Position numbers and translations under genes: made by a program. Below, in pieces: positions 22,755-35,600 of a stretch of DNA of 64,000 nt. The notes under the pieces are model-generated. The model did no database searches, was not told the origin of the DNA, and worked only from the letters and a program-made list of their open reading frames with translations. Origin of the DNA: Crotophaga sulcirostris (lineage: Eukaryota; Chordata; Aves; Cuculiformes; Crotophagidae); the NCBI GenBank assembly GCA_013397455.1, contig VYZB01000371.1, positions 62,001 to 126,000 of the forward strand. Direction: 5' to 3'. Position 1 is the stretch's first letter; each line of letters opens with the position of its first letter.

Positions 22755-22930
22755 AAAAGGAAGATCTGGCTTACGAAGAGCTTGTCATGTCTATAGGACC
22801 TCTGTAGCTCTTTAGGCAGGAACAGGAGCCTAACTTCAGCAGGTGCTTGTGATGAAACTTCTACGAAACTTCTCTTCAGGAAATGCCGCCTGCAGTAGCT
22901 GGGGAGTAACCGAGACCCCTGCACCTTGAA

Positions 22931-23441
22931 TCCTGTGTTCAGTTTTGGGTCCCTCCCTACAAGAAGGACATTGAGCTGCTGGAGCATATGCAGAGGAGGA
23001 CAACAAAGCTGGTGAATCGTCTGGAGCGCAGGTCTTATGAGGAGCAGCTGAGGGACCTGGGATTGTTTAGCCTGGAGAAGAGGAGGCTGAGGGGAGAACT
23101 TATCATTGTCTACAACTACCTGAAAGGAGGTTGTAGTGAGGTTGGTGCTGGTCTCTTCTCCCAAGTAAGAAGTGATAGGAGGAGGGGAAATTGCCTCATG
23201 CTGCACCAGGGGAGATTTAGATTGGATATTAAGAAATATTCCTTCACTGAAAGGATTGTGAAGCGTAGGAACAGGCTGCCCAGGGAAGTGATTGAGTCAC
23301 CATCCCTGTTGGTATTTAAAAGAAATATAGATGTGGCACTTAAGAACATGGTTTAGTGGTGAACTTGGCAGTACTAGGTTTACAATTTGACTCGATGATT
23401 TTAAAGATCTTTTCCAACCTAAACAAGTCTGTGATTGTGTG
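22931..23441 (+). mobile_element. CR1 LINE, 3' end with ORF2 C terminus
   Basis: Contains an open stretch of 122 codons (22988-23356) with the CR1 ORF2 C-terminal pattern: [19 protein letters not shown], then a [12 protein letters not shown] stretch and [13 protein letters not shown]. It ends in a terminus of the ccaacctaaacaagtctgtg type. It has the same orientation as the copy 177 bases upstream but a different sequence, so this is a separate insertion rather than a duplication. The reverse transcriptase core is absent. Confidence 0.93.
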
Positions 23442-26400
23442 AAACCAGGAACAGATTCAGGCCTTCTGGGAGTTTGAGCCTGTGTTTATTTGTGAATTTT
23501 CGGCTTTCTCCCTGTCCTCTTTGAGCAATTGAGTATAACAGCAGTCTAATTACTTCCTGCTTGGATTTTTTTTCTTTGTTTCCAACAGCGATAGGGTTGG
23601 GGATGGAAAATGTAAATCGCCTTGATGAGGAGAGATGTGAGGTTGTTACAGCAGCAAGCAGCAGTAGCTCTCTCCTTGCTGGTGAGGTGTCATGCTGGTG
23701 TGGATGAGGTCTGAACTCACCAACCAGGTGCTGTCTGAGGCCCAGCAGTATAAGTACTTTTAAATAGCTGAGAAAACACTTGCTTTAAAACTATTTTAAT
23801 TAGTATTTGCATGTCTTTACAGTGTATTAACAACTGGTTGAGGTGTAGCCTTAAACGGTAATGAAAAGTCTCCTCTTGCTCTTTTTAAGGACTCTTACAC
23901 CACTGCTATGTGTTGCTGGTTTTATTGCAGTTAAAAAAAGTGTTAGTAGCCAGATTACCTAAGCAATGTAATAAACTTAGACCAATGGCCATTAATTTGG
24001 ACAGTCTTAAATCTGCAATCCTGCAAATTGAACAACGTTAGTACTGGGTAGACCTCTAACAAAAGCTAGTGAATACTTTGCCATTTTCCTTATTACTTTG
24101 TGATTCTTTTTAGAATTATGTGTTGCTCTATTCAGGAGTTAGGTTAGTTTACAACAATGGGCTAAGTCTTTAATATGTTCATTTCAGCACACTGTAAGCT
24201 GTCCCTGCAGAAGTTAAGGTTTTTACCATCATATAGATACAAATAGTAATGTGTGATGCATGTTGTGCTTCATCTTCATTTTAGACTGACAATTACAGCA
24301 GTGTCTAAAGAGGCTTAGCAGGTTTTATTATTTTACTACTTTTTTTAGACATTGTATGTTGTGACTCTTCCTGAGACAGCCTTTCAAATCTTGTGCGCAA
24401 GAAGCTTTGCTTTCTTTACTTCATTCAGGAATTGTAATACCTAGTCATGTTATTTTCCCTGGATTTTAAGATCTTCCCAGGCTGCCTTTATTACAAGGCT
24501 ATATTATTTAAAACGCTATTGAAATCTGGCAGTATTTTCAAATAAGTGTTTCAGATGTTTGCCTTGCAAAGAGTTAAATATATTAGCACAAACTGAATAA
24601 CAGAAGGAAATGTTGACTTTTAAGTGCATAATGTTAATTTAATGGTGTAATATAACATGGGTTCACAACACTTTATTAACTTCCTTTGATGCAGCCATCT
24701 ACTCTTGGACTTTACTCTTAAGCGATCCTGCTTGTGGCGTACTCTATGCGCACTGCGAAAGGAAAGCAAGAAAGCATGTGCACTCCATTTACAGGAATTC
24801 TGTTCATTTCAAAAAACACTAGGAAGGGTCTTATCGTCTGTGGATATTTAATGGTCCTACTGCTCAGTGTTTGCAGCTTAGAAAATTAAAACCACAAATC
24901 ATCTATGTTTAATGTGGATCAATGTTTTCTAGATGAGTTTAAGGCTAAATAGCCCATTAAATATGTTTCAGCAGGTGTTTGCGGTGTGAAGGGGACTTGT
25001 TATTTAACATATTGCTCTTTTATTTGATAGCGTACATTGTGATTATTGCAGAAAGGTTGTCACTGTTCTTGCTTAGAATACCTTGTCTTACTAGTTCTCT
25101 CTTTTGGTTTTAAATTGTGGATGATTTAGCTTTGCCTTTTTGAGTTACTAGTAATACTGGAATAAGAGCCAGTTTTTGCTGGCTTAAGAATGCTATAGGT
25201 ACATTGTTGGGTGTCTTCCCTCCACGTGCTTTGTACACTGACTGTTTTCTTTCAGCTTGTGTCATCTTGTTTCCAGAAACTTGTCACTTGAGTTAGAGTG
25301 AACATTAACGATGGTAGTCTTCCATAGTTTCTAGGGCTATCCCAGGTCTCTTGAATAAAGCACACCTAATGCTTGTCTAGCATATCATGCAGTTCAAATG
25401 CTGGTATAAGAATTCAATTAGCTTTCAGTTTATTTATATAGAACCTTGTTGAAATGGTACTCCAATATTTGACTTTACATTCTTAACGGACTTCTTAAAT
25501 TAAGGTGTCTAATTACTAAACCTGTTGCTTCAGATTTTCTCTCATCTGTCATACTTGTTTGTTTACATTGTCATCTCTCTGATAGTTAGTATATCTACTT
25601 ACCTAATGTCATTCTAGGTATTTTACTGACTTGAACTCTAAAAGAGGAGGTCTCAGGCTTTTCCACATGAACATCAGTGAATGGAAACTGGCTAAGTGTG
25701 ACTGTAGCAGAGGATATGGGACACAGTTACTGTGTAGTGATCAAAGCAAGGCTATGGCATATAGGGAAGTGTGATGCATGTGGATAGATTCTGTCTAATG
25801 TACTACAGCTGTTGATAACACCTGCAGAATGTGGTGAGTTGTGTTTACCTTTCTGTGAGTCTCAAGAAAATGAGTATCTGGGTAGAGATGAAATAACATA
25901 GCTTAGTGTTCCCCACTGAAAGAAAGGTGATTACAACTTAGCTACTGAGCTAGCACCTCTTTAGTCACAGCACTTAACCTAACTGAGAAATATGCACGTG
26001 CTGTTATATACTGCCGGTTCTCTTGTATGGCTAGGAGCTGTGTAAGGGAGCAAATAAAGGATCATTTTTTGTGAGATGGGAAGGAACTCATAATACTTGG
26101 GAGGGAAGGGAAAAGGGGCCATGAACTTGTTGGAAATCAGGCTCCACTGATTCTTTTGTCTATTAAATAGGTTAAGGCTATTCTTAAGGTTTGTATGTTT
26201 ACTCCTGAGTGAAAACAGCTGGTGGAGTGCAGTATTCTCTGCTCTTGCTGCTCTGCAAATGTCAGTGTGTTTAACAAGATGTGCTAAGCAGTTTTCCTTG
26301 AAATCTTGTAGTCTGGCTGGTTTGTGATGACAACAAAGGAAAGTTGTTTAATCTTCTTGCATCTCGGATTTATGGAAATTTTTTCTCAATCTATTTTTCT

Positions 26401-26753
26401 CGTATTACCTTAAATCATTTAGTGGAGACTTTGTCTTGTTTATCTGTTTGCTTGATAAATATTCCTGATGGTTTTGGAAGGTGTTTATTTAGGCACATAA
26501 TTGGAATACCTTAGGCTTGGTAAAACTTCAGAGTGTTTTGTAACAATGCAGGTATAGAAACCTATGAAATTCACAGTACTGTTTCAGTTGCTTTATAAAG
26601 CTAAAGTATCACAGCTCTTGTGATGTCTAAAAACATAATTTGATGATTGACTTTATACATGTTTGCTTTTTTTCTTGGCCAAACAAACATTAGAGTTGGT
26701 GCTGAAATAGAATCTGAGATCTTTGACATAAATGTCCTTTCTCATTTATGTAG

Positions 26754-26943
26754 TACCTGAAGATGGAATTTGCAATTAAACACACCTGGGATGGTTTACC
26801 TGTGAGCCATGAGCCAGTAACAATTGTGCTGAAGGCAGACAGTACAGGACTGATAATGGAAGTTAATGCTCCCTTCTTTAATGATCCTCCAGCACCACCT
26901 GGAGAGCCAGGGAAACCTTTTAGTAGACTGTGGGACTATGAGG
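26754..26943 (+). CDS. C4orf33: C4orf33 coding exon 1
   Basis: The acceptor is catttatgtag. Nine 5'UTR bases precede the ATG at 26763. It has 60 codons plus one base before the donor gtaagt. Confidence 0.95.
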
Positions 26944-29900
26944 GTAAGTGTTAACAGTTCTACTGCAAATATATCTGATTTGTGTAGACACTGATGTTCC
27001 TCTGTAGTTAATATGCCTGGTCCTTATTTAAGAGTGTGATATTGTTTCAAACTGATCTAATAGTTGTGAGTGTATGATGCCTAATTCAATTTGGTTTTTT
27101 TGGTCATAGTACTGCTTTTAAAGATCGTATCTGAAATTTAAAGTAAAAAAAATTGCTTTCTGTGGGGAAAGAATTTAATTGTAATCACTGCCTTACCCTT
27201 AAACAACTCCTTAAGTAACTATAAGCCCTGTACTACATTCAGCTGTAAACCACCCCAAACTGTATAAAGGGATGCTCTATTTCTAGGTGATGAATTGTTT
27301 TTAATCCCTATCACTGCTGGCTGTAAGGGGAGTAGTTGTTTTATTGCGCAACAATACAAATGACTGGGAAAGAAGCATTGTGTCACTTGGTGGCCATAAA
27401 GAAATGGATTACGATGAGCTGGATTGATTTCAAGAATGATGAGGCTGGCTATTCCTGAACTTGTTGATAGTATAGGCAGTCAAACGTAGTTTCTGGGTTA
27501 CTGATGTAACTTGTGGAATAATAGAGGCTTGGCATATTTGAATATCAAAATAATTTTGTGGCATATATATTTAAATGCATTTGCAGTAGGTACACGGAAG
27601 TGAAATCCTAAAGATACATTCTACTTTTTCTTTAATAAGTGGACAGCAACAGCTAAAAAATTTGTCTATTTTAGTCATTTTGCCAAAGTGTATTTGAGGA
27701 ATAGGAAGGTGTGAAGCAACGGGCAGCTTGTAAATATCATGTTATAAAATATGGTTCAAAACTATACCCAAGTGAAACAGGGAATGTTCTTATAGTAATG
27801 CTGTTTTATTTCTCCTTTCCTGTCAATACTTCCATTTTCACCAGGCACTTTGAATAATGCAAGACTTTAATGTTTCCAGCAGTTCTCTGCTTCCTTACTA
27901 TTGAGCTATTCTGATTAAAGCTCTACTAGAACAGTATTAACGGCTCTTTGATACTGTTGTACTAAATAGGCTTATGTAAAAATAAAATAAAGTTATCAAT
28001 AGTATCTGATTATAATTCTAATTGAAGTGTTCTATAAATGTCATTGCTTTGTGAAACACCATTATAATTGTAGTTTGTTCCTGAAAAGTCACACCTGACT
28101 TTCAGAAACTTCTGGAACAGTAATCCTCTGTCCAGAGTATCAACCATCTACAGGGAAAGTAAAGCTAAATGCTTTCTTACTATTTCTGAGATTTCGCAGT
28201 TAGTTATGGGATGTGTACTCTGCCATGAACATATGTTCCTCTGTTTTTTTTTTTTTTTTCCTCCTGGACTCTGGTGGTCTGAATCCTCAGGCTACCAGCA
28301 AATACAAGACTTCTGCACTTAAATGCTCTACCTGGAGTGCATGCTGAGAGTATACTTGACTAGGATCGCTCTGTCTTGGCCAGCTTTGTTCTCAGCAAGC
28401 ACACTAGGTGAGACAGCTGTGTGCCGATGTGTCTTTTCCTGCACTGGCAGCTAGCAGTAGTTAGTAGACCTGCCATTCCTCTGCTGTGTCAAGATGAGTG
28501 TTTCCAAAGCTGGAGTTGGTAAATTAATTAGTACAGTGCTTTATGAAGCTCTTTATGATGATAGGCATTAAAAATAGAACCTCTTGAAGTCACAATTATT
28601 ACATAGCATTTCAAACAGTTTGGAACCTGTCAGTAGGATGTGTACAGTTAGACAAACTCTGGAATGGCACAGGCCAAAAATCGTGAAAACAGAATTGGTT
28701 TAGTGGTCTATGAAGGTATCGGGGTATTACAAAATAGTTAATATAAAATACTGACAGTCTTATTTTTTAGTTGTAGAAACATTTTTCCTGAATGATAGAA
28801 CTGAACAGTATTTAGAAGTTGAACTTTGTCCGTAAGTACAATACACTGAAAAACTCAGTAATGTTAATTTGCATTTCCAGTTGTAATACTTGTAAGATAT
28901 ATATGTGAGGAAGACTGGGTACAGAGATTGTTTCAATATGGGGAATACGTACATTTGTGGTGGGACTGTACACTAATAAGTTGGCATAATTTTAAGAAAA
29001 TTGTGCTGAATTTTTTTTTTGACAGCCACGGACAACACTTGTTGCTGCTGCTTTCTGGGAGAAGAAGAGTATGGAAAGTAAGTGGTCAAGTACATTCATA
29101 ATGTACAGAAAACTAAATTGTTTTTAGGTATATGTTAGATGATTGGAAGGTGACATTACCTCTTTTTAATTCCTTTAACAGGAAGAACTTGCTCTAGAGT
29201 TTGAGGTGACCAAAATGAAGAACAAATGGGAGGGTAAAGCTCATCTTCCTTGGAATTATTTTCCACCATTCACTACAGGGTTCAATGCATTTGCAATTCA
29301 TGGTTCAGGAGAAGAGAGAAAATATGAAGCTCTTTATCCTGTGCCTCGACCTGAACTACAGGAAGGACAGAAACCAGATTTGTAAGCATGAAATTATGTC
29401 TCTTGTAATGTAGTTGCACGATTTTTGGAATAGTTCAAAAAGCTAATGTGTTTTTCAAATTGAGTGCCATGAGTGTTTTAATTATACTGCTTAGCCCCAG
29501 ATCCATTGGCACCGTATTTTGTGTAAAGCACTGTGGCAGATAGCTGTAATTAGTGCTTGATTTCTGTTATTCCCAAGGTGCATGGAAATTGATGCATTCA
29601 ACACCATTGGCATCTGTTTTATCACCTTTTCAGCTAATTCCTAGATAGGTTGTTCTACTTCTTCCTTGCCTCTAGCACCTCCTGAAATGCCATTTAGTGT
29701 TAATTTCACCTGATACTTTTCTGGTAAACCTCTTTTGCTTCTCTCCTACTGTTATAAACAACCTCACCTGTACAGATGGCTCCATATAATGGAAAAATTT
29801 GAAAAGGCAGATTAAACTGAAAAGAATAAGAAAAGCATACCTGGTATCAATAGAAAAACTAGAATATCTTGATTTTTTTTCAATTGTGCTTTGGGCTTTT

Positions 29901-31102
29901 TTAATTTTCTTTGTCTGTGAGACTGAGATGATTTGATAAAAACTTACTTCTAGGCATCTTGTTTAAATGAACTTGCTCTAAAGGTACACTGTAGTTCTTA
30001 TGCAAGCTCGTTACTCAACGTACAATGACAGCCAGCCAAGGAAATTTTTTTTTGCCTCTTTTTAAGAAAAACATAGCTTCTGCAACTGTTTATTTTAAAA
30101 AAAAAAATGTAGGCTATTGCGAATACATTTTCTTGATCAGTGTTTTGTAAGAAATGGATACTTTTATTTTTCTTCGGTAAACTGGAGAATACTTGTAATA
30201 TTTTTCAGGGAGGGATTCTTTCTATTCTTTCTATAGATTAGTAGCAGATGCAATTATGTGAAGAGATTTCTCTTGCTTCTTTCGCTGCCCTTAGTTTGTC
30301 TTTACTCTTACAAATTACTTCCTAATAAGAGTATTCCATTTACTTCTTTAAATTAGTGTAGTGTCAGATACTATTTCTCCTGTTTGGCAGTTGTTTAAGG
30401 TAAGTATTAATTAGCAACTGATGTCAGTTTCTTCTTTCTATTGTTTCTATGTGAAGCCTACGGGAGAAATTTTTAGCAAGAACTGGTTCATAATGTTTAA
30501 TAGAAAATCAAACTTTTAGTCCAGAAAAAAAATACGTTTACTAGCTTCATTACCCTATCCAGTCTTCCTGTTTTCTGTGAGGAAAGGATATCCCTGTGGT
30601 AAGATTCTTCAATAGGTCAGGAGTTGTAAAATTGCACTCTTTTAGAGTGTGAATAAGTCATTAAGCAGGATATCACTGTGCTCTCACTTTGACTGCAGTT
30701 CCAGGCAACATAAGTTGAGGGAGTTTAAAAGGCGAGCACTTTAACTTCGTTTTGTGCTTTGTGATACTTCTTCATAGCTGAGGATTTTGCTCTGTGTTTT
30801 ACAGTAAAAGATTTTCAGAAACACAGTAATGTATTCTTTTTATAAATTCAAGTTTTGGAAAATGAACACATGGAATGCTGGTTACATTCCTGTCCAAGAA
30901 AACCTGAAAATGAAGTTTAATTAAGCCCATTGAGGATACTAGCTTTTATTAAGACTACTACAAGGCTAACAGCATTTTTGTTTATCTCTCCTCTCTTTGC
31001 AGTCATCGCCTGGAATATTTCAAAGACTTGAACTTGAAAGCACTAATGGGAGAAGATTGGAAGCAGCCTGAATCAGATATATGGAAGTCCCTCACTAATT
31101 AA
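26763..31102 (+). CDS. C4orf33: C4orf33 homologue (UPF0462 family), complete, 5 coding exons
   Basis: Exons 26763-26943, 28771-28831, 29026-29077, 29182-29381 and 31003-31102 all have AG/GT borders and join in phase to 197 aa plus stop; the human protein is about 199 aa. Diagnostic stretches are HTWDG near residue 8, [10 protein letters not shown] then PGEPGKPF at about 40-55, [49 protein letters not shown], and GQKPDFHRLEYF near the C terminus. There is no signal peptide or membrane segment, so it is probably cytosolic. Biochemical function is unknown. The LW(D/E)Y-VVE…YLE-EL-PHG pattern resembles DOMON-like/CBM9-type carbohydrate-binding modules, which is inference only. The start has a Kozak A at -3 and G at +4, and no earlier in-frame ATG lies in this exon. 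The gene shares a promoter with SCLT1. Confidence 0.96.
26944..28770. other. C4orf33 intron, only a poly-T tract seen
   Basis: Intron sequence without recognised repeats. A run of 18 T at about 28242-28259 is followed by GC-richer sequence and could be the tail of a minus-strand retrocopy, but no source gene is recognised. Confidence 0.5.
28771..28831 (+). CDS. C4orf33: C4orf33 coding exon 2
   Basis: It follows tattttttag and reads [19 protein letters not shown] once joined. It ends in two bases of Pro before gtaagt. Confidence 0.95.
29026..29077 (+). CDS. C4orf33: C4orf33 coding exon 3
   Basis: A short exon after a T-run and gacag. It completes Pro, then reads [17 protein letters not shown] to the donor gtaagt. 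It is 17 codons long and would be missed by a simple open-frame scan. Confidence 0.95.
29182..29381 (+). CDS. C4orf33: C4orf33 coding exon 4
   Basis: The acceptor is tttaacag. It has 66 codons from [11 protein letters not shown] to GQKPD, plus two bases of Phe before gtaagc. It holds the most conserved block, WEGKA.LPW.YFPP, and then the FAIHGS block. Confidence 0.96.
29382..31002. other. C4orf33 last intron, no feature seen
   Basis: AT-rich, with several A and T runs. No repeat or gene is recognised. Confidence 0.6.
31003..31102 (+). CDS. C4orf33: C4orf33 coding exon 5 and stop
   Basis: After ctttgcag it completes Phe and reads [20 protein letters not shown], then [12 protein letters not shown] and TAA at 31100-31102. 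The C-terminal tail after ESD(I/L)W is the only part that differs clearly from human. Confidence 0.95.
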
Positions 31103-31368
31103 ATGGACTGAGACACAAATTTTTATAGCATTAATGCCGGATGAAGCTGTATGGAAACAACTTCATTCTGAGCAGAGTTTGTGAATACCAGATTATTAAG
31201 ACTTTCCTTCACACCAAAATCATATCTGGCTTGGAATCTTTCAGTTTACTGTAGTTGCTGCATTTCTGCTGTATTTTCACTGCTGCTTCTTTGTTTCTTG
31301 GCTGTTAAATGAGGTTTTTTTTTTTTTGATTGTAATCAGAAGAAAGAAAACCTCCTTCAGGAACAGCA

Positions 31369-31374
31369 AATAAA
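31369..31374 (+). terminator. Poly(A) signal AATAAA of C4orf33
   Basis: The first canonical AATAAA after the stop, 267 bases downstream, preceded by a T-run and followed by T/G-rich sequence. It implies a 3'UTR of about 290 bases. Longer isoforms using later signals are possible. Confidence 0.75.
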
Positions 31375-31389
31375 ATGTCTATTATGGCA

Positions 31390-32270
31390 TTTTGTGGCCC
31401 AGTACTTGCACTGCAAGATGCTATGGAGGTATGACACTATCCTTTCCTATACCTGAAGTTTTCCTGTGCACCGTGCTGAAAGAGGAAATTAATCTGTATT
31501 ACTTTATTAGCAGGCATTTCTGCTCCAAATTAAGTGTGCAATTGCTAGTGTTATTTAGGTACAGAGGATAGATTTGCAAATGATTTATGTGTTCCGGGAA
31601 AAGTTTCTGAGAGAAATAGTGTTTAATCAAACCTTTTGATATAATTGTGTGCATAAAAAAGCTTGCTTGTTCCAAGACATTTGCAGAATTTAATGATTCA
31701 GCTCAGACATATGAGAATTTTGTTTGCATGTCACCTAATGTTGGAAATATTCTAATTGTCTGTGCCTGCATTTTCTACATATGGACATGAGTATTTTTAA
31801 CGGTTCTGAATATCGTTAGATGGTAACATCAATCTGTAAACTCTCACAGGATTTCCAGATGAAGTATTTCTTTTTCTTATCTAGCATAGAAAGTGCTGCT
31901 TGATTGTGGCTGCTGACTTGATAAATTAACTTAGAAAATGCAAAGGTTGCACACTAATCAGATTCTATGTCTGAAAAGTTAGGTGACTTTACAAACTTCT
32001 TTGTTTTAGTTCAGAATGAGGATTCAGAGCAAGGTATGGTCCTCAGTCCTTGATGAAAGAGAACTTCCTGCATCTTGTTGAAACGTCATCATCACAGGGT
32101 AAAAGGTGGTCATGTTCTCTAGTTTTGTGAAAAGGATTGTTTTGGGAGTCTGAGAGAATGTGGCTTAGGCATAACTGAGGGTGTGGTTATGCCCTGAGTT
32201 TGTGGTGTTGAATCTCATCCTTTTGTGTAGCATTTTCTACTGAACAATTTAGAAACCTGCAAGTTCCTGG
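31390..32270. other. Intergenic, downstream of C4orf33, no feature seen
   Basis: AT-rich sequence with no recognisable gene. Parts might belong to an extended C4orf33 3'UTR. Confidence 0.5.
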
Positions 32271-32274
32271 GAGG

Positions 32275-32660
32275 AACTGGTGTTCTTTTAGACTAACATC
32301 CTACTCAAAGCAGGACTATTGTTGAAGCTAGATGAATTTGCTCAGGGCCTTGTAGAGTTTTGAGTGACTCCAAAGATGGAGGTTCAAGTGCTCTGGGCAG
32401 CCTGTTTCAATACTTAGCTCGTTCTGTTATGAAATTTTATCTAATTGCCATTTCTCATGCTGCAACTTGTGTTCGTTGCCTTTTGTCCTTTCTCAGTGCA
32501 TCTCCAAGAAGAGTGACTTTCTCTGTGACTTCTGGTTAGGTACCTGAAGATAAATGGTAGCTCCCAATGAATTTCTTTAAATGTTGTCGTACTTAGTTTG
32601 CCTTTTGTGGATTTCACCTTCCACTTGGATAATACTGACAGACAACTTGGCTTGTAACTC
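32275..32660 (-). mobile_element. Old CR1 LINE remnant
   Basis: On the plus strand it follows the reversed CR1 3' segment with many changes: caaagcaggactattgttga, tttgctcagggccttg, ccaaagatggaggttcaagt, and tgctctgggcagcctgtttc. It then passes through a decayed ccttttgtcctttctc block. Divergence is much higher than in the copies near 22 kb, so it is an older insertion. Confidence 0.75.
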
Positions 32661-35600
32661 AGAGATAGCAATGTTCTCATGCCTTTCTTATTTATTTAGC
32701 TTATCAATGGTTCTAAACATCGTTTATTGTAAACATCTTTCAACATCAAATTGCCTGTAAAGTTTTGCACAAGACTGAACTCTAAGTGATATTACTAAAA
32801 AGATTCTCTGTTCTCTTTTGAGCTGTATGCAGCAATAACCATAATCTGATGGTCATGTTTTCTTTGCCATTTTTAATTGTAACTCTACCTGTAAATTCAG
32901 CCTGAGAAGAAAAGAAGATGGGAATACCCTGCTTTTGTGAAGAATGTCTTGATATGATGAATATCTGAGATAGAATGTTACTTGAGAGTTTTCATGTGGC
33001 TTTAGGTTCTCTCTTTGTGCTTTCAGTTTTATAGAACTATAGTTTCAAGTTTTAAGGATACTAGGCTTTTTCAAATGTAGACTTTGGCATGTCAGTGCAC
33101 TCATATATCCAATTGTTTTTGCTATCTTTTAATTAGACACTACAGATTCCTGGCTATGAAGTGCCATCTGTTGAAAATTAAGTATTGTACATTCAATTGT
33201 TTGGCTTCTTTTCTACCTTCAATCCATGTACACTTTTCTAAAGAATTACATCAGTCTGAAATACTGAATAATCCAATAAGTGTTATTTAAAACATCTTCT
33301 AGATACTCCCATCTCAAATCTGCTTTTGAAATTTCAGTCATAAGCAAAAAATATTTTACTAGACTTTTAGACTTAATTTTAAACTCTTTGTCAAAAAGTG
33401 CATGCAGAAATTCAAAATGAGTTTACTATTGTTTACACAAAGGTTGTTTTCATGTGATGAATGATGCTTTGTATGTAAAGGACAGTAAATCAAATTATTT
33501 ATTCAGAAGCTTCATCTCGTATTCATTCCCACTTGAAATTGACTACTTCAGATGTGACTTTGGATGCAAATTATAAACTTTGAGGGAAATAGATTACTTT
33601 CTCTAAGTAATTTAAAGTAAAATAATTGTCTCTGCAGTACAAAATATAATGCCAGATGCTTCTGAAAATGGGAATTATCATATAGACTTTATTCAAGGCA
33701 CATGATACTCCACACTGCTGTCGAGTGGTTCACTTGTAGGTTTCTAAGCTTTAAGATTCTGTCTGAACTGCAAGGGCTGGCTTTCATCACAAGGTTTCCA
33801 TATGGATTCATGGAGTGCAGACTTAGAACCTGTGCACTGACTTTTTTCTAAAGGTTTAAAGTTAAATTAATAACTTGGAAAAAAACTTACTATAGGAGGG
33901 AGTCTCTACATAAGGCAAATGCTGGATGGGAGCACAGTGTCTTGACACAGTAGTGAATTTGTGTCTCATCAATGGACAATACAAGGCTTCCTGGCAGCAC
34001 TTAGAGTTGTCAGGACTTTGCAGGGGTGGAAATCCACGTTTTTTGAGATGACTAGCTAGTTTGTAGCTTCCTTGCTCTGATCTACTTTTTAAGCAGGCCT
34101 TGTGCTACGTTATGAAGTCCGGGTATAGCCTGACTTTCTTGAATTGCCTCTCTTTTTTTGTTGACGTGTAGGACAACATCTGTTCTGCACATGTTTCATT
34201 TAAGTACATGTTCATTAACTGTTAATCCTGGTTTAGAAGGAATGAGATTCAGTCCAGTCTAGCTCAGTGTGTGTATACGTGCATACATATATATAGGCAT
34301 TCAACATTGTGTTGTGTTTGTATGTCAAACTTGTATCAATAGATAAATTCTCTAAATTGTCACACTGGATATGCTTTATGTAGGAACTCAATTTGATAAA
34401 ATGCAGAGCTGCATGAAAGAAAGTATAGATCCTGCAAACACTCTATCCACAAATCTATTTCACTTTGAAATGTGTTTAAACACTTCAACCTTGTGAACAC
34501 TTCTTATCTATTGCTCTCTTAAAAAAAAAATAAAATAGAATCAACCTGTCTCAGATGTTTCCTGGGGACAATATTTGGCCTTGTGCCTGTTATGTCATGT
34601 GACATACCGAGACTAGGATGCAGGAATGTTATTAGTTTGGAAATGGGCTTATACCCACTGGGGTGTGCACAATATTCCTTTTATTTAATTATTTATTTTG
34701 GTCAGCTCTGCAAAGAGTAGATAACTTTGTGTGATATTTCCACATGTAAAAATGTCAGTGTTGTGGCAATTTAAGTTTTTTTACCATATTTATTCAGACT
34801 TCCTAAGGAAATGAGGCTCTTGGGTTATCACTACCTTCTTGCCTTTCTGGCAACATTGTCATCACTTTTTTTTACGCTACCGCAACAATTTTTAAATTAC
34901 GTTAGCCAATTTTAGCTGAATTGGAGGAGAAGACAACCTCAAAAGATACTGGATTCTTGCAAAATTTGTGTACACGAATAGCCGGAAGCAGTTGCTCAAT
35001 ATAGCACCCAAAACTGAGGAAAAACAGAGATCACCTCTTAGCCCTTATCCTGTAGTTGTGGTGCGCGATACTTAAAGCAGTTGGTGCTGGCTTAACTTCA
35101 ACTGTAGTACATAGTCTCTTACGTTTACACTTTGATTAGGAAACCAGGAACTGCATGGAACTTAAGGAATATGTGGTGCTGTCACAGAGATGAGCTGGTC
35201 TTTCCTGAAATTGTAATTCAGGTAATGGGTATATTTCTATTGCTTACACAGTGCTCAGTGCTAATAGCTGTGTCTTTTTCATACTGACCAGATAATTCAG
35301 CAGAAATTTGTAATTAATTCTTACGTTCTGCTACAACCACCCCCCTGTCTATAGGGCAATAGTTATCTGTCTTAGTTTGTCTTTGGTATTTGATTTACTA
35401 AGTTTAATGGAATGCTGAGCAGTCTTGCTTTAATGGTTGGGGTTTTTTTGTTGTTTTCATTTTTTTTTCCCCAAATCTTCTTAATAAATACTTGAACAGT
35501 TGAGGCAGAATGCATATTTGGATAATTGCAGCCTCTTACTTAGAAGATGATCAGACTGAACAACCTGGACAACAAAAATACGGAGCTTCATGAATGAAAT

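Larger units (their letters stand above)
22275..26753. other. C4orf33 intron 1, two CR1 copies then plain sequence
   Basis: Holds CR1 at 22350-22754 and 22931-23441. From 23.5 to 26.75 kb I see no repeat family, RNA gene or convincing open frame. Confidence 0.6.
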
